Origin: Verrucomicrobiota bacterium
GTDB taxonomy: Bacteria > Verrucomicrobiota > Verrucomicrobiia > Limisphaerales > SXTU01
DNA length: 53,295 nt
Direction of reading: 5' to 3'
Assembly (NCBI GenBank): GCA_016871445.1
Contig: VHDH01000011.1
Span: 1 to 53,295, forward strand
Shown here: positions 9,531-18,825 of the stretch, one piece after another
How the letters are laid out: every line of letters starts with the position of its first letter
Numbering within the stretch: the first letter of the stretch is position 1
Notes under the pieces: model-generated
Databases searched by the model: none
What the model saw: the letters and a program-made list of their open reading frames with translations, nothing else
Told to the model about the DNA's origin: nothing
Translations under genes and position numbers: made by a program

Positions 9531-10944
9531 ACCCTGCCGCTACCCGTCCCGCCGCACGATGCTCCGCCGCACATCGCTCGGTTTCGGCTCGCTTGCCTTG
9601 GCGGGCCTGATGCAAGACCACGCCTCGGGCGCGGGTCTACCGCCGGGTCAACCGCACTTCGCCTCGCGCGCCAAACGCGTAATTTTTGCTTACATGAGTG
9701 GCGGCGTGTCGCATGTGGACTCGCTGGACCCCAAACCAGAACTGATCAAGCGCCACGGCCAACCCATGCCCGTGCCGGTGCGCCCGACGGTCTTTAATAA
9801 CAATGGCAACATCATGGCCAGCCCATGGGAAGCTCGACCGCGCGGCCAAAGCGGCGTGGTGATGACCGACCTATTTCCAAAGCTCGCTGCGCTGGCCGAC
9901 GACCTTGCGGTCATTCGCAGCATGACCAGCAAGGTCAACGAGCACGCGCAGGGCAATTACGCTTTTCACACCGGCTTTCCTTTCATGGGCCATCCCAGCG
10001 CGGGCGCATGGATGAGCTACGGTCTGGGCGTAGAGAATGAAAACCTGCCGGGCTTCGTCGTGCTGCAAAGTGGTGGCGCGGTGGCCCCGCACGGAGGAGT
10101 CGGCCTCTACAGCAACGGCTACCTGCCCGCACAACACCAGGCCAGTATCATCCGCGTAGATGGAAATCCGGCTCTGCCCAATATCAAGCCCCGCGAGGCT
10201 GATGCCGCCCAGCGGGCGCGCATGGACTTCATCCGCTCACTCGATGAACCGTTCGCGCAGGCCGTCGGCGACTCCGCCATCGAAGGGGCCATCCGGAACT
10301 ACGAGACCGCCTACCGAATGCAGTCCGCCGTGCCCGAGTTGTGCAACATTTCTGGCGAAAGCGAGGCCACGCGAAAACTTTACGGCCTCGACTCGCCGCA
10401 CAAGCAGTGCGCCAGCTACGGGATGCAATGTCTTGTCGCACGGAGGCTTATCGAACGCGGCGTTCGCTTCGTTGAGCTCAGCTGCCTCAACGAAGGCATT
10501 GGCGCGGGCAACGCGCCTAACCCGTGGGACCAGCACGGTAAGATTAAGGAGGGCCATGGCGCGATGGCCCACCAAGTGGATACTGGTCTCGCAGGACTGC
10601 TTACCGACCTAAAGGCCCGCGGCCTGCTCGACGAAACGCTCGTGCTTTTCAGCGGCGAGTTCGGGCGCACGCCGTTCTCCCAAGGCAGCGATGGGCGCGA
10701 CCACAATCCCTTTGGCTTCAGCTTGTGGCTGGCGGGCGGCGGCGTGCGTGGCGGTACGGCTTACGGCGCAACGGACGAACTAGGTTACTTCGCCGTCGAG
10801 GACAAGTGCGAGATCTACGACCTTTACGCCACTATGTTGCACTTGCTGGGCATGGATCACGAGAAGCTCACCTACCGCTTCGGCGGCCGCGACTTCCGCC
10901 TAACGGACGTGCACGGGCATGTGATCCGGGAAATCCTGGCGTGA
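9520..10944 (+). CDS. DUF1501 family protein, partner of the upstream PSD protein
   Basis: A 474-residue protein. ATG 9520 lies 11 bases inside the end of the DUF1549/DUF1553 gene, so translation is probably coupled. The N-terminus [20 protein letters not shown] is a Tat-like signal. DUF1501 blocks: [49 protein letters not shown], and [20 protein letters not shown] followed by DVHGHV. Its overall organisation matches the copy at 2431. A stable pair of an exported cytochrome-like protein and an exported alkaline-phosphatase-fold protein is the expected family arrangement; the reaction is unknown. Confidence 0.93.
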   Translation: MSAEPCRYPSRRTMLRRTSLGFGSLALAGLMQDHASGAGLPPGQPHFASRAKRVIFAYMSGGVSHVDSLDPKPELIKRHGQPMPVPVRPTVFNNNGNIMASPWEARPRGQSGVVMTDLFPKLAALADDLAVIRSMTSKVNEHAQGNYAFHTGFPFMGHPSAGAWMSYGLGVENENLPGFVVLQSGGAVAPHGGVGLYSNGYLPAQHQASIIRVDGNPALPNIKPREADAAQRARMDFIRSLDEPFAQAVGDSAIEGAIRNYETAYRMQSAVPELCNISGESEATRKLYGLDSPHKQCASYGMQCLVARRLIERGVRFVELSCLNEGIGAGNAPNPWDQHGKIKEGHGAMAHQVDTGLAGLLTDLKARGLLDETLVLFSGEFGRTPFSQGSDGRDHNPFGFSLWLAGGGVRGGTAYGATDELGYFAVEDKCEIYDLYATMLHLLGMDHEKLTYRFGGRDFRLTDVHGHVIREILA

Positions 10945-10981
10945 GACGGTAAGCGGAGCGGCGTTTCCCCGGTCGTCTCAC
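10941..10981. terminator. Weak hairpin between convergent genes
   Basis: GTGAGACG (10941-10948, overlapping the DUF1501 stop) pairs with CGTCTCAC (10974-10981) around a 25-base loop. It sits between two convergent genes ending at 10944 and 10990. No T tract follows on either strand, so it may be a factor-dependent end or incidental. Confidence 0.25.
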
Positions 10982-10989
10982 CACACTAG

Positions 10990-11940
10990 TCACCTAGCCG
11001 ACTGATAAAGCTTAGCGAGGTCCAGCAGTAATGGCTCCAGCTTTGCGAAATACTCTGGCTCCGGCAACTCGGTCTTACGCTCACGCAGCTTGCCGATGGC
11101 AAGTTCCAGCTCATCCCGCTTCGCGCGCACACCCGGCGGGAGTTTTAGTTCCTGCTCACTCCGCACAAGCACGAACTGATGGGCGCGCAGGCCGTCCACG
11201 GTCGCGCCGTCCTTGGCCTTCTTCACTGCGCGCACGCCCCGGAACCAGTCCGGCGGCGTGCCAAGGCCGTCGCCGTTGTCGTCCAGCAACGGATGCTCCG
11301 TTGCGAGCCGGCCCTCAGTCTCATAAAACTCCGCAACCCGACTAGCGGCGAAGAGGTACGCCTCCAGCAGCGAGGTTTGCCCATCCTTGTCGAGGTCAGC
11401 CTCCGGGCTGCCAATGGCAGCGGCAAAGTAGCCACCGAGACGCGTGTAGTTCACTTCCTGTCCGCTGCGCGTCGCGGTCACGACAACTCGGCCGGCGGCC
11501 GAGAGTTTGTTCACGAACGGCCCGCTGGCCGAAGCGCAGTTCACGATGGCAACGGGACGCTGGAACGGCTTAAGCCATTCCGAAAACTCAGCCGCGCCCA
11601 AGTCCGGGCCGCGCAGGTTAAACTTGGCTTCCTTATTATCGAACGTGCCATGGCCAAGCAGCACGAACCAGAGTTCGCCGGGGCCGGACTTCGGCTCGGC
11701 TTCCAGTGCAGCCTTGAAACGCGCGAGGTCGTTCGTCTCCGCCGACTGCCAGCCGATGGGCACAAGCTTAGCCTGCGCCGTGGCGGCGACCTGCTCCAGC
11801 TTCGCTGCCGCCTCGGTGAATTGCCGCCCCAAATCCGCTTCGCCCAACGCACCAACGAGCACGAACACCGTGGTTTTGTCAGCGGTTTGCGCGGCGACCA
11901 GTCGCACGGTGAGCAGAAAAACTGAAAGGAGGAGCTTCAC
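10990..11940 (-). CDS. Secreted caspase/legumain-like cysteine peptidase (clan CD)
   Basis: A 316-residue protein read from GTG 11940, which overlaps the TGA of the upstream gene as GTGA. A longer frame begins at 12036, but its first 32 codons lie inside the upstream gene and precede the signal peptide (KLLLSVFLLTVRLVAAQ). The order beta strand, FVLLGHGTFD, beta strand, VAIVNCASASGPF gives a His97/Cys135 pair as in C13/C14 clan CD peptidases (GHG then xxCxS). A DLDKDGQTSLLEAYLFA segment and DDNGDGLGTP resemble EF-hand calcium loops. Activity and substrate are inferred, not shown. The coupling to the vWA membrane protein suggests that they act together at the envelope. Confidence 0.78.
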   Translation of the reverse strand: MKLLLSVFLLTVRLVAAQTADKTTVFVLVGALGEADLGRQFTEAAAKLEQVAATAQAKLVPIGWQSAETNDLARFKAALEAEPKSGPGELWFVLLGHGTFDNKEAKFNLRGPDLGAAEFSEWLKPFQRPVAIVNCASASGPFVNKLSAAGRVVVTATRSGQEVNYTRLGGYFAAAIGSPEADLDKDGQTSLLEAYLFAASRVAEFYETEGRLATEHPLLDDNGDGLGTPPDWFRGVRAVKKAKDGATVDGLRAHQFVLVRSEQELKLPPGVRAKRDELELAIGKLRERKTELPEPEYFAKLEPLLLDLAKLYQSAR

Positions 11941-14321
11941 GGCAAACCCCTCCTGCGCCGCAAACCCCATTCCGCAATGAAGCACAGCAGCGCGAACAGG
12001 AATACCACCGGCTGATGCCACAGGGGCATCGTCCACGCTTCAGTGACGGGGGCTTTCAGACTAGGCAGGCGCGCTGCGAAGCCGCCGAGTGACCCCATGT
12101 CAACTACCTCCCCGCCGGTTTGCTTGGCGATGGTTTCGAGCAACGCGCGGTTCGGTTTGAGCGAACGAAACTCCTCGGCTGCCAGATCGGTCGTCCAGCC
12201 CGCCACGGCACGACCCGCCTCTGCGCCGACGTTGTTCGTGGCGACGGCCTCGACGTGGTAGCCGCCCGTCTCGCGCGGCACGAACGTCGCAATGTAGAGT
12301 CCCGGCTCCGTCGTGGACGGCTCAGCCGGCAGACGAATCGCGGGCGCGTTACTTACGCCGCCGAGGACGGGCTGCACGTGGAGCATCACGGTGGCGTTGT
12401 CCAGCGGTAGGTATTTCGAATCACGCACGCGCACGCGCAATTCAACCGCCTGATTCGCATCGCCCTTCTTGGTTTGCGCAGCGAGTTCGACCTTGTGCGG
12501 CACATCGGCCACGAGCCAGCGCGTGAGCTGCCGCCAAGCCTTCGCCATATCCGTGGACATCTCTGGGGCGCGGAAACCCCAGCGCCAGACGTCCCCCACG
12601 GTCACAACCGCCGAACGTCCGTGACCGAAGCGCTGCACGGCCACGGCCGGCAGTGCGCGGCCGTTGGCATCCGTCACAGTGGCGATGCCGCTCGCTCCAG
12701 GCTTGAGGTCGCGCACTTCATTGAGCAGATCGAAGCCCGGCATTGCGGCGAGGCGCGTCTTCTCCTCGCTTTCCGTAGGCCGCAAGCGCGCCCAAGATTG
12801 CAACCAACCCTCGCGCGTGAGGCCAAGCCGGAGGTTCTCGCGCGGCGTGTCGTCCGGCGCGCGGTCAAGATAAACCGGCAACAAATCGCCGATCGGCGTA
12901 CGAAGATAACCGCCCTCGTGAAAACTCTCTGCGCCGCCCAACATGAGAAAACCACCACCACGTTCGCCCACGAACTTTTGCACAAGCGATTTCTGATCCG
13001 CTGTGAAAAACTCGGCCTCCAAGTCATCCACGATAACTGCGTGGTAGGCGAAAAGTTCCTCGGCAGTCGTTGGGAAACCCTTCACCAATTCGTCTGGATC
13101 CTTAGTGTTCAAACGGATGAGCACAGGCTGGTCGTAACGCTGGATTTCCTCCTTCGACTGGTTGCCAAAACCGCGGAAGAGCGGGTTGCTCGACTCGCCT
13201 GCGCGCCCGCGAAAGTCGAACTTTGGCTCGCGCTTCGCGATGCGGATGAGGCCCATCAACTCGACCTGGTCGTCCTCGGTCAGCGCGCGGTTGAGGAACT
13301 TAAACTCCCAGTTCGGCCGCCCGCTGACGTAGAGGATGCGGAACGGCCCGCGCCCCCGGTCCACGGCTAAAACGCGCGTGTTGTTTGCAAGCGTGGCTTC
13401 GGCGGAGTTTTTCGCGTCTGTAAATTGCCCAGCCTCACCCTGTGCACCGACGCGCACGCGGTAGAAGGAAATTCCCCGCTGCTCCGGCTTGAGCTGGAAA
13501 CGGAACGAGAGCGTCTCGCCGTCCTGCCTGACGCGCACCGTCTGTTGTCCGACGACCTTGCCGGCGGAGTCAAGCAACTCAGCCTTTACGTCCGCGTCCA
13601 CGTAACCGCTTGCGATTGCATCAGCCTGAATCGTGACCGGCGCATCTTCGAAGCTGGTCTGCGTTGCTGTGACGTGAGCGAGCGCGATATCTCGCTCGGC
13701 ATCTTCGCGACCGATGACAACGGGATAAATCGGCGGCAGGCCCTTCAGGTCGGGCAGTTCGCCCGCGATATCCGTGGCGTTGCCGTCCGTGAGCAGCACG
13801 ACGCCGGCGACAGGGCGATTGCCGAGGCGTTCCTTCAACGTGGTCAGCGCACTGCCGATGGCGGAAGCGCGCCCGTCGAAGCTGAGTTCCGTGAAGTCCG
13901 TGCTGGGTTGGAGTCGGGAGTCAAAGACGTAGCCCCGCACCTCGAAGTTTTCACGAAGCTTCGAGAGCCAGTCCGCGCTCTTGCCCACGAGCACATCGCG
14001 GAGAAATTCGCCCCGGCTTTGGGAGTTGCCCCGGTCGTGGATTTGCATGCCCTGACTATTATCTGCGACGACCGCGAGCAAGTTCGCGCCGGGTTTCGCA
14101 CGCTGGCCAGTCCACAGGGGCTCTAGCAAGCAGAGCGCGAGCGCAGCGAAACCGAGCACCTTAAGCAACACGCAGACGGCACGTAGTCCACGGTCCGCCT
14201 CTGCCCGAGCATAACTCCAAATCAGCACCACGAGGCCGAAACCCGCCAGTGCCAGCACCGGCACCAGCCAGTCGCGCCCGGAAAAGATAAGGGAGGCGAG
14301 GCTCAAATTCAGAGGGGGCAA
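11937..14321 (-). CDS. Membrane-anchored vWA / class I GATase-like protein
   Basis: A 794-residue protein. The TTG start at 14321 is supported by GGAG six bases upstream and an in-frame stop just before it. Two N-terminal membrane segments (about residues 18-36 and 47-66) precede a vWA-like domain with DNSQGM near residue 90 (a partial MIDAS) and VVLLTDGNATD near 180. Ig-like beta regions follow. A GATase1-like domain (VIVDDLEAEFF, then GGGFLMLGGAESFHEGGY) lies near 430-480, and a C-terminal membrane segment (PVVFLFALLCFIAEW) ends in RRRR. Such proteins normally sit in MoxR-DUF58-vWA clusters of this phylum group, but no MoxR or DUF58 gene is visible here. The role is unknown; a scaffold or sensor at the membrane is inference. 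Confidence 0.82.
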   Translation of the reverse strand: MPPLNLSLASLIFSGRDWLVPVLALAGFGLVVLIWSYARAEADRGLRAVCVLLKVLGFAALALCLLEPLWTGQRAKPGANLLAVVADNSQGMQIHDRGNSQSRGEFLRDVLVGKSADWLSKLRENFEVRGYVFDSRLQPSTDFTELSFDGRASAIGSALTTLKERLGNRPVAGVVLLTDGNATDIAGELPDLKGLPPIYPVVIGREDAERDIALAHVTATQTSFEDAPVTIQADAIASGYVDADVKAELLDSAGKVVGQQTVRVRQDGETLSFRFQLKPEQRGISFYRVRVGAQGEAGQFTDAKNSAEATLANNTRVLAVDRGRGPFRILYVSGRPNWEFKFLNRALTEDDQVELMGLIRIAKREPKFDFRGRAGESSNPLFRGFGNQSKEEIQRYDQPVLIRLNTKDPDELVKGFPTTAEELFAYHAVIVDDLEAEFFTADQKSLVQKFVGERGGGFLMLGGAESFHEGGYLRTPIGDLLPVYLDRAPDDTPRENLRLGLTREGWLQSWARLRPTESEEKTRLAAMPGFDLLNEVRDLKPGASGIATVTDANGRALPAVAVQRFGHGRSAVVTVGDVWRWGFRAPEMSTDMAKAWRQLTRWLVADVPHKVELAAQTKKGDANQAVELRVRVRDSKYLPLDNATVMLHVQPVLGGVSNAPAIRLPAEPSTTEPGLYIATFVPRETGGYHVEAVATNNVGAEAGRAVAGWTTDLAAEEFRSLKPNRALLETIAKQTGGEVVDMGSLGGFAARLPSLKAPVTEAWTMPLWHQPVVFLFALLCFIAEWGLRRRRGLP

Positions 14322-14641
14322 TTAAAACTCCGGCTAAAATAAATGACCCACACCATTTTTCCCTTGGTCTGGGGCCGCCGCATGATGCCAAGGCCGCGCA
14401 CTGGCAGACTGCGCAGTCAGATGATCAATTCATGACGACGAAGCCGGACTTTCAAGGATTCGATGGGTGCGCCGTTCATGGAGCCAGAGCAATCAGCTAG
14501 AATGCAAACGGGGAGACGACGGACAGATATGGTGTGGCCTTTTGTTAGTTGGTTACTTATTGGTATCAAGATTGTCAGGAAAAGCAGGCGCAGGAGGCAA
14601 GTAAAAGTGATGCAAAATGGCCCCAGGCCAACGTAGTCAGA
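14322..14641. other. Intergenic gap of 320 bases
   Basis: The gap lies downstream of the esterase gene and upstream of the TTG-started membrane gene, both on the minus strand. It should hold the promoter of the vWA/peptidase operon, but I could not assign a convincing -35/-10. CCTTGG and CCAAGG near 14369-14398 form a loose inverted repeat. The small hairpin at 14614-14630 is listed separately. I see no RNA gene or coding frame. Confidence 0.5.
14614..14630 (-). terminator. Weak intrinsic terminator of the esterase gene
   Basis: On the minus strand TGGCC-TGG-GGCCA is followed at once by TTTT, 12 bases after the esterase stop. The stem is only 5 bp but GC-rich. Confidence 0.4.
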
Positions 14642-15766
14642 TCACTTCGCGGGCTTGAGAAAGTGCTCGAAGAAGGCGACAAGTGCGGCGTTTGACTCGT
14701 CGTTTGGCGAGTGGTCGTTTCGGTTGGTCATGGCGACTCGATGCTTTACCCCGAGCAAGTCATTTACGGCAATGGTGTGGTTGAGCGGAATCCAACGGCT
14801 CGGCGGATCCTCGCTACCGCCGCTTACTAGGAACGGGCGCGGGGCCATTAACGCATGGACTTCGTGGAGGTCGCGGCCCGTCTCAATCATTGTCTTGTAA
14901 GCCCCGGTGCGCGGGCTGTCGGGACGGATGAGGCCGGGCTTGCGCGTGAACTGCGGATCGCGACCCAGATACCAAGGCTCCCAGTAGTTCACACTGCCGC
15001 GCGTTTCGTCGAAAACGATGCCCGGGTCGCTCCACGCAGCGGCGGCGAATTTGTCGTAAAAACACGAGGCGAACATCGCCCATTTGCCGCCGTAACTGTG
15101 GCCGGCCACACCGATGCGTTTAGGGTCAACCTGCGGCAGGCTCGCCAACGCGTGCCAGCAATTCGCGCCGATGTAGCCCAGAAAAGACAGTGGCTGCCAG
15201 AATTCGCGGCCTGGTTCGGGCTTGCGGGCGTCACCGCCGGGCGAGCCGATGCTGAGAGAGACGAAGCCCTTGCGCGTGAGCTGCGCGGCAAAGTCGCGAC
15301 CCAGATTCTTGCCGAGACCGATGCTCGTCTCCGGCTCGTAAAAAGGAACTAGCACAGCCGGGAACGGCCCATTGCCGTCGGGGATAAGCAGCCATGCCTC
15401 GCCAAAGACGTTGGGGGCAACCTCAACCCGGACGCGGTGCTGGGTAAAGTTGTCACGTTTGCTTGAATCAAGGTATTCAACCTTTGGCCTTTGCAACAAA
15501 GGCGGCCAAGCCCCCATAAGGTTATGCCATTGCGCGAGTATTTCAGCGCGGCGGCGCGGCCAGTCGGCGGCAGATTTCACGCGCGAACCGTCGTTGAAGA
15601 GCAACGGCGAACGATAGCTGCCGAGCTGGCCGGAGAATTCTCTCGGCGGCGTGAAGTGGGGAGAGATGAGCTGCGTCGCAGAGTCAGCAGCAAGCGAGAC
15701 AGCTACGCCAAACGTGAGCTGCAAAACGATTTGTGAACCGTAACTAGCAACCAGTGGCAGGCGCAT
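14642..15766 (-). CDS. Secreted alpha/beta hydrolase, acetylxylan-esterase/dienelactone-hydrolase-like
   Basis: A 374-residue protein from ATG 15766 (an in-frame TTG lies three codons upstream). A Sec signal peptide (MRLPLVAS, then QLTFGVAVSLAA) is followed by an alpha/beta hydrolase. The nucleophile elbow is GVAGHSYGGKW and a late NDHSPNDE supplies a candidate catalytic His; the acidic residue probably lies in GGSEDPPSRW. The SPGGDARKPEPGREFWQPLSFLG region resembles the lid of large secreted esterases near polysaccharide genes. Deacetylation of plant glycans is a plausible role, but the substrate is inferred. It is a single gene. Confidence 0.78.
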   Translation of the reverse strand: MRLPLVASYGSQIVLQLTFGVAVSLAADSATQLISPHFTPPREFSGQLGSYRSPLLFNDGSRVKSAADWPRRRAEILAQWHNLMGAWPPLLQRPKVEYLDSSKRDNFTQHRVRVEVAPNVFGEAWLLIPDGNGPFPAVLVPFYEPETSIGLGKNLGRDFAAQLTRKGFVSLSIGSPGGDARKPEPGREFWQPLSFLGYIGANCWHALASLPQVDPKRIGVAGHSYGGKWAMFASCFYDKFAAAAWSDPGIVFDETRGSVNYWEPWYLGRDPQFTRKPGLIRPDSPRTGAYKTMIETGRDLHEVHALMAPRPFLVSGGSEDPPSRWIPLNHTIAVNDLLGVKHRVAMTNRNDHSPNDESNAALVAFFEHFLKPAK

Positions 15767-15919
15767 GGCAAACAATTGGCATTGTTAATAGAGCGATAAA
15801 GGACATTCCAACTTTGATAACCACGGCAGTTCTCAACCGCCTAAAACCACCCGCACAACAGGCCAATGCCATATCGCAATCCAAGAGCTCACGAACATAT
15901 CATCCAACGCACGGGACGG

Positions 15920-16477
15920 TTAACCCTCTTTTGACGCAGCGGGCGAGGATTCTTTAGCACCAGTCTCTGGCGAAGTAGCAATTCCTTGGTCTGGCTGCTT
16001 CCCGTCCAACTGCCAAGTAAGCAAAAACATCAGGCCCACGCCGATGCAAATGCCGCTGTCGGCGACGTTGAAGGCAGGAAATCCGGCCTCCTTCCCGCTC
16101 CGCGTCTGGACATAAAAATAGATGAAGTCCACCACGTGCTTATGAACGATCCGGTCGATGATATTACCCACGATGCCGCCAAACATCAGGCCCAGCGCCC
16201 ATTGGCCGAGCCGCTGCTCGGCACCGAAGTGGTGCCGCGAAAGAAAGAGCGCCAGCAGCGCCAGCAAGGCGACGATGGTGAGCAACTCATTATTGTTCTG
16301 AAACATGCTCCACGCCGCACCGGTATTGCCCCAATGAACAAACTTGAAGAAACCTTCGATCACGACCCGTTCCTGCGCGTAACCAAGGAATTGCAACACG
16401 GCAAATTTCGTGAGCTGATCCAGCGCTAATGTCACGCCGGCGACCAGCGCCAGCCGACGATTGGGAGTCAAGGTCAT
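15920..16477 (-). CDS. lspA: Signal peptidase II (lipoprotein signal peptidase)
   Basis: A 185-residue inner-membrane aspartyl peptidase that removes the signal peptide of diacylglyceryl-prolipoproteins. ATG 16477. It shows the N-terminal helix with LALDQLTKF, the GFFKFVHWGNTGAAWSMF block, GGIVGNIIDRIVHKHVVDFIYF and FNVADSGICIG. The conserved aspartates D108, D117 and D140 in these blocks contain the catalytic pair. Four membrane segments can be seen. The C-terminal 25 residues after WQLDGKQ are a polar tail longer than in E. coli. Lipobox-bearing proteins such as the DUF192 protein at 27194 are expected substrates. There is no clear Shine-Dalgarno sequence. Confidence 0.95.
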   Translation of the reverse strand: MTLTPNRRLALVAGVTLALDQLTKFAVLQFLGYAQERVVIEGFFKFVHWGNTGAAWSMFQNNNELLTIVALLALLALFLSRHHFGAEQRLGQWALGLMFGGIVGNIIDRIVHKHVVDFIYFYVQTRSGKEAGFPAFNVADSGICIGVGLMFLLTWQLDGKQPDQGIATSPETGAKESSPAASKEG

Positions 16478-16565
16478 CTAAGAGGTTTTAATAACTGGTT
16501 GGCGGCGAGAAGACAATGGCGAGCTGCGAGTTGCAGCCAGGCGCGGCTGGCCTTAACGTGCCGCC

Positions 16566-17150
16566 ATGTTGGAACCACGCGTCCTCCTCGTCATCGGCAC
16601 CACCAGCCAAAAAGGGTCCACCCGCGTCGTGGCCAAAGAGGCGGCCCGGCTACTGGCGGATGCCGGCTGTGCGGTGGACACGTTTGACTACGAGAAAACG
16701 CCGCTGCCGCTGTTCAACCCGGAAACTTCGTGGGCCGCGCCGGACTTCGCCGCGCTCAAGGCCCGCGTCGAGCGGGCGGATGTGCTGGTGCTGTGCACGC
16801 CCGATTACCACGGCAGCATGAGCAGTGCGCTTAAGAACTTTCTCGATCATTTCTGGAAGGAATACGCCGGCAAGCTCTTCGCCAGCGTGGTCGGGTCGTT
16901 CGACAAGGGCCTGACCGTCCACGACCAAGTGCGCACCGTTGCGCGACAATGCTACGCATGGGCACTGCCGTATGGCGTGACCTTTTCGGACAAGGAAGAC
17001 GTGCAGGACGGCACGGCGACGGAGGCGTTCCGCCAGCGGCTCACGATGCTCGCACGTGACGTGCGCGTGTATGGGGCGCTGCTAGCTGCACAACGTCGCG
17101 CAGACCTCGCCGGCACCGACCCCGGCTTCATGGCGCGGCTGAGGAAATAG
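16566..17150 (+). CDS. NADPH-dependent FMN reductase family protein
   Basis: A 194-residue cytosolic flavodoxin-fold protein from ATG 16566. VLLVIGTTSQKGSTRVVA is the phosphate-binding loop. CTPDYHGSMSSALKNFLDHF matches the P-x-Y-H-x-S-x-x-x-x-L-K-N-x-L-D signature of the NADPH-dependent FMN reductase (ArsH/ChrR/SsuE) family, which contacts the flavin ring. Members reduce FMN, quinones, azo compounds or chromate, so the exact substrate is open. It is divergent from lspA with 88 bases between the starts. Confidence 0.9.
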   Translation: MLEPRVLLVIGTTSQKGSTRVVAKEAARLLADAGCAVDTFDYEKTPLPLFNPETSWAAPDFAALKARVERADVLVLCTPDYHGSMSSALKNFLDHFWKEYAGKLFASVVGSFDKGLTVHDQVRTVARQCYAWALPYGVTFSDKEDVQDGTATEAFRQRLTMLARDVRVYGALLAAQRRADLAGTDPGFMARLRK

Positions 17151-17340
17151 AGGCCATCACCAAAAGGCCGGCAGTCTTGCCGCGGAAAAACCCGGCTTGC
17201 TCTTAAAGAATTTCGCCGTAGTGCTTCCTTAGGTTCTCTGTATCTCGTCGCGGCGGTATCCTTTTTCAATCATTGAAGCCAAACTGTTTGCCCCCAAGCA
17301 GAGCTGGCTTGTGGCGTGGGTGATTGTTAGCGTCCGCCCA
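17151..17340. other. Intergenic gap of 190 bases
   Basis: The gap holds a short hairpin CGGCA-GTCT-TGCCG (17169-17182) soon after the FMN reductase stop, followed by CGGAAAAACCC rather than a T tract. The GTG at 17311 is an alternative start of the next gene. No other element is supported. Confidence 0.4.
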
Positions 17341-18768
17341 ATGCCGGTCGCGATTCAACCCGCTTCAAATGCCACCGCCGCTCGTGGGGCTTGGTGGCCG
17401 GCGGTTGCGGGCGCGTTCCTCGCGTTCGTCCTGCTCAAGCTTGGCAATCCCGTGCTGCTCGACCACGTCGCGCCGCCACCGAAGTCGCCGGGAGAATTCC
17501 TGTTCGAGACCTGGCCGGCGACCTGGGGCTACGTCGTGCTGGCGGGAATCGCTTTGCTCGGCGCTTTGAAGTGGCGACGACCCGTCGGCGTGCCATGGTG
17601 GGCATTCGCGCTGCCGGCGGGCTGGCTCGCGTGGCAGTTCTTGGCGGCAACGACCACGGTCGAGCCGACGTTGACGCGCGTCGTCCTGCCACAGTTTACA
17701 GCGACGTGCGTGTGCTTCGCGCTAGGCCTCAGCGTGGGCGGATCTCCGAGTGCGCGACGCGTGTGGTTGGGGTTGCTGGCCGGCTTGTTAGTGATGCTCG
17801 GAGCGGGCTTCCGCCAGCAATACGGTGGGCTTGCAGCGAACCGGGAGTTTTTCGAGCAGAACGAAAAGAATGGCTGGAAGGATGTGCCGACCGATCACTT
17901 GCGGGAGTTGGAAGTAAGCCGGCTGCTGGTGCGCAAACCCGACGGCACGCTCACCACCAACCCCGACCTGCTCTCCAGGCTGGCGAAGGGTCGGATCTTC
18001 GGCACTTTCGCCTACGCCAATGCACTCGCCGGCACAGTGCTGCTGCTGCTCCCCGGCGCGCTCGCGGCAGCTTGGGCGGTCGGTGAGAGGCTGCAAAATG
18101 TCACGCGCGGGGTGCTCGTCGGCCTCGTGGCTTACATGGGGCTGGCCTGTCTTTATTGGTCAGGATCTAAGGCGGGCTGGCTTATCGCACTTGTGGTCGG
18201 CGGCGTGGCGTTGCTGCATTTGCCACTGCCCAAATCACTCAAGATCGGGCTGGTCGCCACGGTGTTGATGGGTGGGTTGGCGGGCTTCGCGTGGAAGTAC
18301 CAAAGCTACTTCGCTGGCGGCGCGCGCAGTGCGAACGCACGACTCGACTACTGGGTCGTCGCATGGCAGACGGCGTGCGACAAGCCACTGCTCGGCAGCG
18401 GCCCCGGGACGTTTTATGCCGTGTATCGGCAGGCTAAGCGGCCTGAAGCGGAAATGACCCGACTGGCGCACAACGACTACCTCCAGCAAGCGTCGGACTC
18501 TGGATTCATCGGGTTCGCGGCGTTCGGCGGGTTCGTGTGGGCTTCGCTCGTGATGCTATGGCGGCGGGTGCGGGAGGAATGGTCGTTGCTGGCGGTGTGG
18601 CTCGGGTTACTGGGCTGGGCGTTGCAGGCCTTCGTCGAGTTTGGGCTCTATATCCCGGCGCTGGCGTGGTCGGCGTTCTTCCTGTTTGGCTGGTTGTGGG
18701 CGCTTAGCGCCGAGGAAAGACGCGAATTTCTCAGGGGTGATACGGATTCAATTCGTGCCAATTCGTGA
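17341..18768 (+). CDS. O-antigen ligase family membrane protein
   Basis: A 475-residue polytopic membrane protein. ATG 17341 is preferred, since the first 10 codons from GTG 17311 add only a short extension. About ten hydrophobic segments are visible. The periplasmic loop and C-terminal block carry LLGSGPGTFYAVYRQ and the AHNDYLQQASDSGFIG motif of the WaaL/Wzy_C family. Such proteins join polysaccharides to lipid or protein acceptors or polymerise O-units, and the two roles cannot be separated by sequence. A long hydrophilic stretch (FFEQNEKNGWKDVPTDHL, about residues 170-215) is probably the large periplasmic loop. It stands apart from the glycosyltransferases at 32203-34733. Confidence 0.87.
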   Translation: MPVAIQPASNATAARGAWWPAVAGAFLAFVLLKLGNPVLLDHVAPPPKSPGEFLFETWPATWGYVVLAGIALLGALKWRRPVGVPWWAFALPAGWLAWQFLAATTTVEPTLTRVVLPQFTATCVCFALGLSVGGSPSARRVWLGLLAGLLVMLGAGFRQQYGGLAANREFFEQNEKNGWKDVPTDHLRELEVSRLLVRKPDGTLTTNPDLLSRLAKGRIFGTFAYANALAGTVLLLLPGALAAAWAVGERLQNVTRGVLVGLVAYMGLACLYWSGSKAGWLIALVVGGVALLHLPLPKSLKIGLVATVLMGGLAGFAWKYQSYFAGGARSANARLDYWVVAWQTACDKPLLGSGPGTFYAVYRQAKRPEAEMTRLAHNDYLQQASDSGFIGFAAFGGFVWASLVMLWRRVREEWSLLAVWLGLLGWALQAFVEFGLYIPALAWSAFFLFGWLWALSAEERREFLRGDTDSIRANS

Positions 18769-18825
18769 AAGCACCTCACCTTCCCGCTTGCACCTAGCGG
18801 GGTGAACCGCATCCTGCCTGCCGCT

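Noticed and set aside
10941-10981. Considered as a strong bidirectional terminator
   Set aside because: The loop is 25 bases and neither side has a T tract; kept only as a weak hairpin.
12474-14126. Long plus-strand frames (12474-13370, 13425-14126) over the vWA gene
   Set aside because: The minus-strand gene has membrane segments and vWA/GATase motifs; the plus-strand translations have none.
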